A DNA stretch of 64,000 nt from Punica granatum (taxonomy: Eukaryota > Streptophyta > Magnoliopsida > Myrtales > Lythraceae). Within the stretch, counting starts at the first letter, position 1. Each line of letters starts with the position of its first letter. Of the stretch, positions 1-12,605 are shown piece by piece. The stretch lies in NCBI RefSeq assembly GCF_007655135.1, contig NC_045132.1:5704001-5768000 (forward strand), written 5' to 3'. Under the pieces are notes generated by a model. That model did no database searches. It saw nothing but the letters and a program-made list of their open reading frames with translations, and was not told the origin of the DNA. The position numbers and the translations under genes are program-made.

Positions 1-1585
1 CCATGTTTGGTATGGACAAATAATATTATCTTACTGGTAATTTTACTTTTTGTTGGTAGAATGGTGATCTATAGATAGTTATCCCTGGGACCGTATTAGG
101 AAAGTATATTACCAGCATAGTAAAAAAGTGATTATCTTGAACATTCAAATTACCAGTAACGTGCTTCAGCCAAACGTAGTAGTCTTGTGGGCTTAGGGGA
201 TTTAAAATCACATTCCCATTAATCCACATGGCTTGTCTTATACCAAACACACTCAAAATAATTAACAGACAAGAAAGGAGTGGTAATATAATGGCAGACA
301 ACCTTGTTTAGGATTCAAGATATTTCAATTCTGTTTTCACCAATGGGATTACTAGTTCCCTTTATTAAAATTTGTATATCTTTAAACTAAATTTATAAGT
401 TTTTTTTAATAATGAAAAAAGGGAATATTTATATATAGTCAAAAGACAAAAAGAGTTCAGATAACACATAAGGTTGAGTGGTCCAAAGGTATTACTAATG
501 TGCACACGAGAGGAAATATCTATTGAGGGAACATCAGAAAACACACAAAAAAAAGAAAAGAAAACAACAACAACAACTATAGTTAATTGCACGGTATGTG
601 GCTAGGATATCACAAAACGTTTCGCATACAAATGAATTATATGAGATCCTCATGACATATTGGGAGCATCAATAATGGAGAAATTCTTCTGCGATTCTTG
701 GAAAATTATTTCATTATAGAAGTTTATGACCCAATATCCATCTGAGTTAATATATAAATGACTTTATTATTTGTTCGTTTTTCGGCAAGAGACTATTATT
801 TAAGATTTTCTTTTCCATAATAATGGATTTACCATTAATGTCTTACTGAGTCTTGGCATAAGGCGATGATACGGTTTGACGGACGAAAATCTTAGCACAG
901 ACAGTGGAGAAGGGGTATATGCTAAAATATATGGCACGTTGATACTGCTCACGCCATGTTTATAACTTATATATTCAATTCATTTTTCCCTCAGATGTTA
1001 TTCTTATCTTGCCTGCAAGCCATGAAATAATAAATTGATGCAGATATATATTCTTATTAATCATCAAGAAAACTGATGGGAGATAAACAAGTTATAACTT
1101 TAAAAGTAAATGGACAAAGGGAGCGCATAATAGAAGCATAGATTCTCGCTTAAGAATTAAAATGTTTCAATTTTGGTTTTCGCCAATGAAATTATTTATA
1201 TTCAGTTATTTATATTTTTATTTCTTTATGTTGGAGACATGAACCCTAATCACGTGATCTTCACGTGAGGATCAATCGATGCTGTTAAGCATAGATTAGA
1301 AGAAGATGCACAATCCACGGGAATTTGGACAAGAGTATGGTATTAGCCTAACATCTCTGGCACACTGATCAATATTAACCAAACATCTCTCCTTTTCTTT
1401 TTTTGGCCAGAAACCAGACATCTCTTACATAAAATCAGTGAGAAGATCTTAATTGATCTTTCTCGGAATCATATGCTAATTAAGAAGGAACAAAGAGGAT
1501 GGGTTTTTGGTAGGCGACGATTCAGAATAAAAAAGTTTTGAGTTCGATTCTCATCGGCGAAACTTATATACCCTTTTGTTTCACT
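1..1585. other. AT-rich intergenic DNA, no gene seen
   Basis: All frames are broken within 100 codons and the longest open stretches are low-complexity runs. I see no conserved protein motif, RNA gene or clear transposon terminus. Around 1500-1560 there is a short stretch with a B-box-like string (GAGTTCGATTCTC) that could be an old SINE or tRNA-derived scar, but I cannot define its ends. Confidence 0.5.
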
Positions 1586-1588
1586 TTA

Positions 1589-1984
1589 CGCTATGTTTGG
1601 ATATTCTTCAATAAGGGGTTCGAAGGGTTATGAAAGGCTAAGGAGGGGGAGGTTTTGAGGGGTTATGAAGGGGTTCTAAAACTCTTGTTTGGATAGAACT
1701 CGTTAAGGGGTTTAGAGGGATTTGATTGGATTGTTTTTGTTATGTTGAAATTTTTTTTGGGTCGAATTGTTAAATTATTTTTTTCAATAAAGAGACATAT
1801 AAAAGCCTTCTAAACCTCCCAATTTGGAGGGTTTGAGATTATGACATTTAGAGGGGTTTCAAGCCCCTCCAAAACCCTTATAAAAATTTCCCAAACAAGT
1901 TATTGGAAGGGTTTATAACACCTCCAAACCCCTCCCGTCCAAAAACTCCCGTAAACTCTCAAACCCCTCAATCCAAACATAACG
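1589..1984. mobile_element. Harbinger/Tourist-type MITE, 396 bp
   Basis: The ends are inverted: the left begins CGCTATGTTTGGAT and the right, reverse complemented, begins CGTTATGTTTGGAT. Both ends are flanked directly by TTA (1586-1588 and 1985-1987), the three-base duplication typical of PIF/Harbinger elements. The arms are rich in AGGGGTTT-type strings on the left and AAACCCCT on the right, so most of the element folds on itself. There is no coding capacity, so it is a non-autonomous element. A different superfamily that shares the common ATGTTTGGAT terminus cannot be excluded, because a 3-bp TSD is weak evidence. Confidence 0.62.
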
Positions 1985-1987
1985 TTA

Positions 1988-2940
1988 ATTTTTATACTTG
2001 TATTATGCCTATGAGCTTCCCTCATGATCAAAAAAGAAGGAATAGAAAATATTCTCTCATTATTATCCAAAAAAGGAAAAAAGAAATATTCTCTCATTGT
2101 AAAAACTTATAATTCCCTACTTGCCTGGTCCTAATTATAGAGTCATTCATTTGTTCGCTTGTGATCCTATTGTCGATTTTGTATGCAATACAACGAGATA
2201 GGATCTCCAACGCACTATTATTATATTGATACAAGAAATATTGATATATGACATGACCTTTGTCATGCTGCAGGTACACCCAGGGATGGATACAGGATTA
2301 AAATCAAGGTCAGGGTCTTAAGGGAGACAAATAGAATTATAAAATTTCTGAGTTTGAGAGAACGAATATACGTAATTTCATAAAAAATCGAAGAACAACA
2401 TATGATTTTCCACTAAGTCTTTAAAGAATTTAGGGAAGCGACAACTCCCTTTCTGTTTCCCCCTCAGTCCATCTCTGGTTATAGCAAATTAATTCTACGT
2501 ACTTTATGCGCTAATAATACACATCTCTGGCCTTAAAATTATTGGCCTGCGACTTGACGACATGCACAGTTGGGATACGCTGCCCGATCAGATCACCGTC
2601 TCTCTCTTTGGGGGGGGGGGAGGTGGGGTAGGTGCGGTTGACAATGACAAATTGATTACGATGTATATCATATTCAATTGAATAGTTGACCTTTGTAAAA
2701 TTGCTAATTTAGATATTAACCGATAAGGTTCATCTCACGATAATATGACGAGGAAAGACACAGCCGTTACGTATGCTAACATACATTAAAATATATCTTA
2801 CCAGCCCAATTGCACAGGTCATGCGTGCGGACTGCCTACGTTGGGTTTGAGGTTCAATTGGACTATAGAAATTAGTCGCACAAAGCCCCAAAGGTAATTC
2901 CTCTATGGTTATTAAAAAAAACTAAACATCGTTGCTCATT
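1988..2940. other. Intergenic DNA, no gene seen
   Basis: AT-rich spacer with a short G run near 2610. The only open frames are under 70 codons and have no recognisable motif. I see no transposon end that I can defend. Confidence 0.45.
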
Positions 2941-3300
2941 GATGGATTCTGAAGTCAGCTACCCGGAGCCGAACTCAGAAGATATCTCCGCAACCCTTAA
3001 ACCTGATGCTCACCTAGGCCCATCTGCGGACGAATTGCCTTAATTAAGCGTTATTGCTTATTTCCTCAATTAAATCAAGGTAAATCTGTTGAATATCTCT
3101 ATGGTATATCAAATATCTCGAATATAGTGGGATCCTATCACCTCACATCCCCTCCTACATAAACCCTGCAGGTTTGAAGCGGAATTGATCGAAGACTCAA
3201 GAACATGAAGACCAACTAGGGTTCGAGGTACGAATTTGGCGCCGTCTGTGAAAAACAGGACAAAATACTCTAATTACAGCTATTTTTGGGAGAATTATCC
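2941..3300 (+). mobile_element. Remnant of a gypsy-type LTR/PBS junction
   Basis: At 3236-3250 the sequence reads TTGGCGCCGTCTGTG, a string I know from the primer-binding junction just inside the 5' LTR of many plant Ty3/gypsy elements. The preceding 300 bp have the character of an LTR 3' half (short leader-like text up to the PBS), but I find no second LTR copy in the window and no gag or pol after it. It is therefore a scar of an old element. The family assignment rests on the PBS string only. Confidence 0.45.
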
Positions 3301-5423
3301 AAGGATCTTATGGCGTGCCACAAGCTAAGTCCCTGTCTCTCTTTTGACTTGAGAATTTATTGAAGAACGAAAGCGAAAAGCAAAAACTCCTGGAACATTA
3401 ATTGAGCTCTCCTTTGAAACTAAGTGGCTGTGATTCCCTCCTGCATCGTCATCTTAACCTTGGGAGGATTTTATTTGTTGTATAGCGTTCGCATGCACTC
3501 CGAATGTCAATTTGCAGAAATTCCGAGAGTCTCCAAGCATGAGATTGACATTAGCCACAATTTATCTAGTACAATAAAAGAGAAATTATAAATAATTAAT
3601 AAAGCGACATCGTGATTTTTATGTCAACAGACGAGAGAGTGCGTTACTGCGCTACACCTTCTTTTCATCTATCATAATCAATTATTTTGATATCTGAGTG
3701 ACGTGGCTGCTGCAGAAGCTAGCTTATCAAAATATTGGAGAAAAGGAAGAAAACTAAGAAATATTAAAAAATAAAATAAAGTGTTCCGCCTGAAATGTGT
3801 AACGGGTCAATCTCCGGCACACGCGCGTGGCAAGGTTAAAGAACCAGCCGTGCTGTGCGGTCCCAAGAGATGGTGAAATCACCAATCATCCTTATCGGCT
3901 TATTGTGTAGTGCCACAGCCTTTGGGGTCCATAGGTATAAGCGGTAGCTGGGTTTTAGCTTGATTGTAGATTGAATGTGGTCGTATGCTTGTTGAAGTGT
4001 TCAGACGATGAAGTGGTTGCGAGGGTTAGACCACCGAAATTCTCCCAACGTGCACACGATGTATGCCTGAAGTGCAAGGAATGGCGGCCAAGTAGCCGAC
4101 ACTAAGTGTTGTAGCTGGACCGCTTGAAATATTAGAAGATATAAGTAACTCAGCTGAAGTAGCTGAGAGATAGAACCCAGCCCACAAGCCAAGATGAATA
4201 TAAGTAAAGGAATCAGCCCTGAAGTCGAAATTGAAGTGCGAACCAATCCTGCTCGGAAGCAAGGGATGGTAGAAAGGGATAGGAGAAGCAATGGGCTCCG
4301 AAAGTAATTATAAAGGAATGGGTATGTAAGTTATGTAGATGCGAGTGCATGTAATGTAAGTATGTAAAGGGTGCACTAGCGGAATTAAAATGTAAGTTAA
4401 GAACATATGAGAATGAAGGTTGCTCGTAGTTGTACTGAAAATGCGTTGAATGTAACGATAATGAGGCATTGAACCTTGCCATGTTGAGTCGGTATGTGTG
4501 TTTGTTGCGGGGAGAGTTAAAATGAGTGCCTCTTCATGCTTTTATAGGGTCCGAGCTAGGAGACCCAAATAGAGCAAGTTTTGGGTTACTCTAATGAAAT
4601 GAACGAAACTAAGAAACTATCAACCAAGTTCCTTATCTACTTGCTAAAGTATAGGAAATAAATAATATCCTAGTTAACGTAGAAAAATTAGCTAATGCCA
4701 GCCAATATCTAAGTAATTCCGTAAGATATATGCAACGGCCATCCAAAGAAACAATCCATGGCTGCCAAATCAAGATGCCAGCCTCGCCTTCTTGCCATTT
4801 TGTGTACGTTTAGCTCACATAGAAAAATATCACAATTTCCATGCATGAGCTACTAACCATATCTTCTCGGTTGTTCCCATTTCTGACTTGCCTTTCCAAG
4901 GAAATTATCTCTTGCTGCCATGTAGAGCCATTATCTCCATGCATGAGTGCGTCCAGGTACATGTGTGGGTGGTTTCTTGGAAAGGATCAAAATCATTTCC
5001 TTGTGACGACTACCAACCATGTGCCCTCTGCTAATTGCCATCTGATCAACCCAGCTAGAAGTTTCCGTAATCTCCTTCGTGAATTACCCAACTCGGCAAT
5101 GGCTGTACAAATGGGTTGTGCCATGGTTTCCCGGGTCAAGTTTAAGAATTCGACCATAGGCCACTTCCTTGGGCTCCTTTGTACATCCAATTCGCAATGT
5201 CATATTGTGGACTTCTAATTAGTCTCGAATTTGACAAATTGAATTCGATAAAGTACCATGTGGGTCATAGGCTCCGCAACCTACACTATGTGCAAAAAAC
5301 GGGTGTAAACAAAAAGTAAACAGAGAGAAAAAGAAAACTTGGGCAATGCTCGGTCTTGCTGGGATTGGGAGCCCCCACCCTGAGGATAACGTTGCCGGCA
5401 ACTTTTGAGGTCATTGGCAAACT
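3301..5423. other. Intergenic DNA, probably old retroelement debris
   Basis: It follows the PBS scar and may be decayed internal sequence of the same element. A plus-strand open frame of 125 codons at 4841-5218 has no recognisable domain, no convincing start context and an overlapping minus-strand frame, so I do not call it a gene. I see no RT, protease or integrase motif. Confidence 0.4.
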
Positions 5424-5552
5424 CATCCCAAGGTGTAAGGGTCACCAGTGAGGCCCCTACCTCTCTAGCTATTGAACCCCAGCCTTGATGTTAGCCCTCG
5501 AGCTTAGTATCCGGGAGTAGAGGCCTCACTGGTGAACCCTTTCCACGGGATA
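5424..5552. repeat. Imperfect inverted repeat, ~36-bp arms
   Basis: The left arm (5424-5460) contains GGGTCACCAGTGAGGCC. The right arm (5517-5552) contains its complement as GGCCTCACTGGTGAACCC. The arms match at roughly 85-90 percent and are separated by about 55 bp. It would form a strong hairpin if transcribed. It could be the core of a foldback element or an LTR fragment; no TSD is visible. Confidence 0.6.
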
Positions 5553-5572
5553 AGCTGGCCGACATACACACA

Positions 5573-8500
5573 CATATATATATATATATATAAACCGATT
5601 ATTTTAAAAATAGAAATATAGTAGAATGTAGGAAAAGTAATATATACTAACTCTTGCGACTCACAGACGTGGTTTGACTAGTTGGGATTGGGACATTTAG
5701 GGCTCGCCGATGTGTTCTCTGGTTTGAATCGACCAAGATTGCTTAGCAGTACTTGATTTGACCATGCCGAATTGGTTGACAGCCTTCCCCCGCCCCGCCG
5801 GATTAGTTGATAGCTTGGTGTCTTCCTAGGCTTGTCGGATTAGTCGACATCCCTCCTCGGCCTAGGCTCTGGTTCTATTTGTTGGCACGGTTCTATGCAG
5901 GGTTCTTGGCGCTTGAGTATAGCTCAAGATCCCTTTTTCCCCATCTACTTTGCTCTAATGTTGATGTCTTTTCTGAACATTAGCATCAAATGGTTGAGTT
6001 CTACATGGAGTATAACTTGAGAACCCTCTCCTGGTTAAACCGAGGTCCATGTGTGATGGTAGAGGGATCCGATCGAAGCTTCAGAATGTTGTGTCATCGT
6101 ATTTGTAATTATATTGTTTAGTTGTAAACTAAACTCTGTACGGGAAGTATTGAATTTCCATTGGACTTACACGGGTCTGGGCCCATATCCACTTAAAACC
6201 TCAAGCTGATAAGTAGTAGTACCCAAATCTCATGTAAGCCAATGAATTTTTATTCATATTTTCTATGTGGGATTAATATCCTCAACATGAAGTAATGTCA
6301 ATCATTAGGTCAAGAGCATCTCTGGATCTTAATAGAAAAAGTTTAATTGCTAAAGCATATAACTTTCAAATGTGGCAATAATTGTGTCCGAAGAAAATAT
6401 TCTTCATTTTCTTATATATGGCCTCGATTGCGTGTATCCACATCAGGGAAACGTAATCAAACTTTAAAACAATCTCTTTTAAATCCATGACGCTGTTTCA
6501 CGCGGTGACTAGAAACAATAAAAATTGAATCTTGACATTTAGAATTGAATCTTGAATTAACATAGATTGATTTAAGTGATTCAATATTTATATTCCATAA
6601 ATAAAGTTTCGAGTTTGAGTGTTATGAATAGAGAAAATTTACGCTTGCTAACGGTACTTTATCTTTTAGTGAATCGACCCTGCTCGAATTAAATTAATCG
6701 GGACACATTAAGTTTCTGAATATCAGTGTGCACATAAAGAAAAATAGTGTCTTGAAGTCTCAAGAACAATCAAGGATTATACTAATTTTTATCTAGAAAT
6801 GGTCGTTTCAGCTAACTGTAAGCCCCATTAATTATTTTGCTCTTCCTCAGACAAGGGACAGATAAAGAGAAGGGAAACTCTAGCATCTCGTCGGCAATGG
6901 TTACAGTCCAGCTACTTCAGCTGTCATTTCATAACATTTGTCTCACGCCGGCCAGGAAGAAGAAAATTCTTGGTTACATAAGTGATGATGTTTCTGTCCT
7001 TAATAGTTGGAGTTTTTGGACCGAATATGATTCCTAGAAGTCCATTAAAAATTTATTTAAGATGATATCAAAATAGATTTGAATATGCACTTATACAAGC
7101 TCACATCACAATAAGTTTAGAATTTATGTACTGTTGCTAAAAGTATGTCTCATATTAGTCCATCCTTATAAAACCCTTATAAAAAGGAGAGACATCTCAT
7201 GATCATTTATTGAAAGCGAGTATACACATGTCACGTGCATCCAACGGTTGAAAATTGATGAAACCACAGGCTTTTGGTATTGCAGATTCCATCAGAGAAG
7301 TTTTGTTGAAAGATGTTGGAACAATACCCTGATCATAAGGGACTCAACAAAGCACCCAAGAAGGAAAATTCCATAATAACTCTCGGAAGTTTGCTCCTCC
7401 TAACGTTTTTTATTTTTTCTCCCCTGTCAAGAGGGAGATTCGTAGAAAAGAGAGAACGTAGAAAATGGAAAATAATGAATTATAATACTGATGAGAAATG
7501 AATCTAAACCTTTTATCTCTAAATTAAGAGCAAATATCACTGCATTAAAAGGGTTTTCTCAACTTTGCAATTCGATTTAATGTCTTAAAATGTGTATATT
7601 TTATTTATTTTTCTCCCTTCTTGGGCTTGTCAATTTGTTGTCTTGGGCTTCAACCACCTGTTCTTGAGGCCGAGAGAAAGCCCACAACAATTGACCATGA
7701 GAGGCAGTGGCTGGTGAACAGAGATCGTTAGTAGATACATGGTGCAACTCCGGCCGGTAACGTGAGGCTAATGAGGGATGGCCAAGAAGCAACCTTTTGA
7801 CTTCTGCTAGGAGCATAAATGGTGGCTTATCACCCAATGTGTGACTCTTCGCAGGCGTTCGTGATTAGCTGTGAGAGAGAAAAATATATATTGTTAAGGC
7901 CTTTGACGGTAGGAGCTTTCCTCATATATGTGGGGTTTAGGTCAATATTCCTGTCAGTATCGAAGTAAGGTATTGATGTAAAGTGATAAAAAAAAATATC
8001 ACATTCTTAGGCGGTATCTGTTATGGCGACTCTGATCATCTTCACATATACCTTCTCAACTTGGAGTTTGGATTCCAATGGTCCGCTTCATCCCGACGAG
8101 TTATCTTGAATAACACTAAGTAACCAATGATCGAGCACACTGGTCCGAGCAACGATACCACCAGCCTTGACCAATAATGTTTGCTGGATATCCTGCTTCG
8201 CGGTAGTACTCATTGATGGATCAATAGAAGACGTGGGTTTATGCCTTTAATCATATTAAATTATTGGGTTCATCATCCAATAAATTCAAAGTCTTGAAAT
8301 GGACATATGACTACTATTTTCATAGGCTCAATAGATTTTTTTTTTCTTTTTCCTGTCTTCACCATCTATTATTCGAAAGTTCAATAAGATTCAATTAATC
8401 TAGGCTCGAGTTGGATCGGGCTATTGAGAAATAAATCCCTCCCCTTGGTGTTGTTAACCTTGTGAAATATTTTGCACTTCATGCATGAACTACCGTGAAA

Positions 8501-9071
8501 ATTTACTGTCAAAATAATTGTGTTGTCACAACAGTTTCCGGATTTCCTCATTTTTCATATCTCTTGCAAATCGGCATAAAGCCGGCGAGAAACTACTGGA
8601 TTTTGTTTCTAGTCGGGAGAAGAACTTGACGTGAGACAATCCCCTTCATCAGCTACTTGAAAGTTTTTTTATTACAGCCGACATATAATAATGTTTGAAA
8701 AGAATCTGTCATATTTTGACAGCTAAAATCCAACATATAATAAGGAAAATTGCAATGATGATGTGAAAAAGATTTTTTTTTTAAATTGATGGTTAAAGAA
8801 AATTTGGAAGAGTTGTCATTGTAATATTTATGGTTGCTTATAAAACACATTATATCCGGTTACTGTCATGAAAGCCACCGCAGGACGTTGGAACATAATA
8901 TCAACTCAACGCTATTAAATATATGGGGAGAACTGAGTGGAATATAGTGTAGTGACGCATACTCTAGTATAGGAATCAAGAGGCTCCGCGTTCGTTTCTT
9001 GTCAATAAAATTATTGATGTTTTAATTTAGATATTTATTCCCTTATACTAGATCAACTTTTTTGTAATCGA

Positions 9072-9072
<1 letters not shown>
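5573..9072. other. Intergenic DNA with a short TA run, no gene seen
   Basis: It opens with a short TA microsatellite (5573-5592). Frames of 60-80 codons occur, for example minus strand near 7601-7837, but none carries a domain or a plausible exon structure that I recognise. Two places (near 6600 and 8960) read like B-box/SINE-type scars with no definable ends. Confidence 0.4.

Positions 9073-9073
<1 letters not shown>

Positions 9074-9123
<50 letters not shown>
9074..9123. repeat. (AT)n microsatellite, about 25 units
   Basis: An uninterrupted AT dinucleotide run of about 50 bp, likely polymorphic in length. Confidence 0.95.
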
Positions 9124-9125
<2 letters not shown>

Positions 9126-10094
9126 TGAGCAATAATAGGTAATTAACCTTCGGTTGACGTGCGGCCCATTGAATGTCGTTCGTCTCCCTTTTGATATAAC
9201 TCTTCTTACTTTTTTTCAATTATAATGGAAGCTCTCACGGGATTATGAGAAGAGAGGGCTGTGCCCCCCACTATAGGGAACCTTTTTTTTTTTTTCATCT
9301 TCATGAATATAATGAGGAAAGTTATCTTTGGCAAACTTTAAAAAATTAAATTCTAGATTAAACACGTCCTTCTGACCTTTTATCAGGAGATCAGTTGATA
9401 TTTACAAGCTAATTAATTAAAAATTTTTGCTACAATTGTGCAACCAGCTTTTGTTTTTCTATGAAACAGGGAAAGTGCTTTTTCAGCATGAACCATTGCT
9501 ATCTTTGCTAATTATAAAAATTATACTCTAATAATTAACAAAGAAAATGAACTGTGAACTACGATTAATTTGTGATTTTACGTTCTAACAGGCAGCTCTT
9601 TTTATATCACAGAGCACCCCCACGTTCTTATCTAATAAGAGATAACTGATCGGTTAGAACTGATAATCCAGCATTAGAAGTCATTATGCTGATGATTAAC
9701 CTCATATGTGGAGTGCACAGACGCGTTGTCCAATTAATTATTGGAAGAATGGGATTAATAACTTCCAAATGATGCATTGAAAGAGACTCACCAGTTTCAA
9801 TTATATAATTACTCATCAATTAGTCCTTATCCGATCTGGGGTAACTCTTTCAATGCTATGGTTGTGAATAATAAGAAAAATGTCTAATGATATAAATTTA
9901 TCACAGTTGTATTACTTTCATTTCGAAAATGATTCCACAACACCATATAACTAGCAAACAATTTTCATATAGTAAATTGGAATTCCAATTTGAACATTAA
10001 AAAAGATTTGCTGAGCAGACCCCGATCATGACCTAGGATTTGGCCTGAAGACTGAAGGTTCTTGCTAGATTCACCTTAACAAACGCTGGCTGAC
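9124..10094. other. Intergenic DNA, no gene seen
   Basis: AT-rich spacer between the AT microsatellite and the Helitron-like element. Only short frames (63 codons at most, minus strand near 9628-9819) without recognisable motifs. Confidence 0.45.
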
Positions 10095-11344
10095 TCAATA
10101 TATACTAGCAATTTTACCTGCGCGATTTATTTGTGCAGAAATGCATGCATTTTGTTATAGAGAGTTTTAAAAAATATTGACTAGTTTATTATTGTAAAAT
10201 TTAATTTTTTGTTAATCATCAAAATAACGACAAAAAATGTTGAATTCATGATAATAGATTGCTCTATTAAGCACTTTATGTACATAAAAAAATACATTAT
10301 TCACCTAATGAATTAAATTATTTTAATTAAAACTAAGGTAATCAAATAAAACCTTTTATTTTCTAAAAATATTTTAAGTTTCAAAATTGAAATCGTAGAA
10401 ACTATTTGGATTTTATTAATTTTGCATTGTTTATTCAATAATAAATCACTGATATAATTTAAATATTTCAACATTAAGAAAATTCAATAAAAATAAAAAC
10501 TAAATTTATTCATTCATTTTATGAATTTTTGAATAAAAATTCTTTCAACATCTTTTCTAATTTCTAAGTATGTTAACTATTAACATAGAATTTGTAATAG
10601 TTTTTAGATATTCCAAACCTCCTCACAATTTCAATAACATAAGTAGTTACTTGTTTGGAAAAGTTTTGAAAAATATTTCAATATTTTTTTAAACCGAAAA
10701 CCCAATTATGATTTCAAGAATATAATTAAGCCTTTGTAGAATTAAAAACTCAAAAAATAAAATAATTTTAGTTAATAAAAAAAATTATTTATGAACTATT
10801 AAATAAATAAATTTCTTTAATATTAACATAGAACTTATAATAGTTTTTGAATATTCCAAACCTACTTACACTTTCAACAATATAAGTAACTAATTGTGTG
10901 GAAAATTTTAGAAAAACAGTTCAATATCTTTTTTAAATTAAAAAAACCCTAAGATTTCAAAATATAATTAAACATTTCTAGAATTAAAAACTGAAAAAAT
11001 AGTATAATTCTAATTAATTGAATTCGAAGAGATATATTTATTACTAAATTTTACGAATTCATATAGATCAATTTAGTGGTATTAATTTTTTAAGTGTATT
11101 TAATATTAACATAGAAATTTTTACAAGTTTTTAGATGTTCTATTATACGTCATTTTACTTGTTAAATTGAAAATTAGTGAATGAAATAATTTTAATAAAT
11201 TGCATTTATGAAAATATATTTATCCCTATATTGTACGAAATCTTAAATCAATTTACTTGCATTGAAGAGGGTAGAGAAGTAAAAGATGACACGTGGCAGA
11301 ATTTGATCAAGTGTTCTATCCATTATATATTATATATAGACTAG
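10095..11344 (+). mobile_element. Helitron-like non-autonomous element (candidate)
   Basis: The left end reads TCAATATATACTAGCAATTT followed by TACCTGCGCGAT, a start style I associate with plant Helitrons. The right end reads ATATTATATATAGACTAG and is followed by T, fitting the Helitron rule of a CTAG 3' end inserted before T with an AT-rich hairpin just upstream. ACACGTGGCA lies about 50 bp before the end. The interior is AT-rich and non-coding. The base before the left end is C, not the expected A, which weakens the call. An alternative is a simple AT-rich tandem-repeat region. Confidence 0.42.
10573..11160 (+). repeat. Diverged direct repeats, ~250 bp period
   Basis: The string TATTAACATAGAA followed by a TAATAGTTTTTxxATATTCCAAACCT block occurs near 10573 and again near 10822, with a third partial copy from about 11101. 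The text after each copy (AGTAACT, TTGGAAAA, CAATAT, ATAATTAA, TAGAATTAAAAACT) keeps the same order, so this is an old tandem duplication inside the Helitron-like element. Confidence 0.7.
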
Positions 11345-11622
11345 TAAAATACTCCTCACATTTCACTGTGGAAATTGATTTCGTTTGTTATATAAAATAC
11401 CTATCTGTTCAAAAATCACAAAAAAAAAATCACCCATGATACTCCACTTTCAGTTTATATATTACTCAAATTTTAAGCCTAAAACAACAGTTAACAAAAA
11501 TTAAGTCTAAAATAAAAATTAACAAAGTTTATGGAGCAACTAATATAATAGGCAATATGTACTTTTTTTACAAAATGCTAGTTGAATTATTGTTTTAAAT
11601 CTCCTAATCTAGATATATTTTA

Positions 11623-12605
11623 GGAAAAATTACATCAGAAGTACACAACGTTTGCAATATATAATAATGTGATACAAAAACTTTTTTTTGTAACAATTTC
11701 ATAAAAAAATTTACAATTTGGTTGCAATGTTGTGAATTTCGTCATCTACCACTTGACACCGTCGAAAATTTCTGACATGGAAAATGAAGTGTATAATGGC
11801 CATCAGACATGGCATAAATGATATAATAAAAAATTATCTTTTAAAATTTTAACTAAAATAAAGCACAAAAAAAAGTGATCAAATCGCTTGAGAGATATGG
11901 ATTGGGTTGATGGGGGCGGCGGCGCTAGCAACCCCTCCCCTCAACGGAGTTGGCCAGTGAGCTCAGTCGAGGGATGGGGGCGCCGGCCGGGGCACCCCAA
12001 CCCCCACTCGAAAGATCCAAATTTCTTGAGTCGTCTCTCTAAGTTGGGTTTGTGGGGGTGCAAGCATAGAAAACATAGACAGGAGAGAGTTAGCCATTTC
12101 TAATTTACAGCTGCCCCATCAACTAATCTTCTTCACCATCATCGTCGCTAGCTTCTTCTTGCCCTCCCCCTCTACCTATCCCTGTTTCTCATTCACTGCC
12201 CACTTTCTATTTTATTTTATTAGTTTTTTTCGGTGAATCCACCCCTCGACCAAGGTCGTTAGCCAGATTAGACCCCATCGGCGACATGTGTCAGGGGGTG
12301 GGGCCGCCGGCAATGGCCCCCACTCCGACTCAGAGAGATCTGAGTGAGATCTCTCGAGCCCGACAGATCTAACTCAGATCTCTCTAAGTCGTGGGTTAGG
12401 GTGCCTCGGCCGGTGATTCCACCTTCCAACCCAAGTTGTTGGTGGGGTCCGAGGCCTCGGCGACCTTGGTTGGGGAATAAGGTCGCCGACAGAGCTGTCA
12501 CCACTCTCAAATCGTAAGTTTTTGTACCAAATCGTTACAAAAAAAAGTTTTTGTATCCCATTGTTACATATTACAAACTTTTTGTACTTCTACTGTAATT
12601 TTCCC
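11623..12605. mobile_element. Mutator-type MITE, 983 bp, perfect 9-bp TSD
   Basis: Identical 9-bp duplications TATATTTTA lie directly outside both ends (11614-11622 and 12606-12614), the diagnostic length for MULEs. The termini are inverted: GGAAAAATTACATCAGAAG on the left and GGGAAAATTACAGTAGAAG on the right (reverse complement), and similarity continues inward (GATACAAAAACTT blocks on both arms). The centre (about 11890-12510) is GC-rich and contains AGATCT/GAGATCTCTC palindromes. It encodes no transposase; the short frames on both strands are low-complexity. It must depend on an autonomous MULE elsewhere. Confidence 0.85.

Noticed and set aside
4841..5218. 125-codon plus-strand frame
   Set aside because: No domain, no promoter or splice context, overlapping minus frame, and located in probable retroelement debris.
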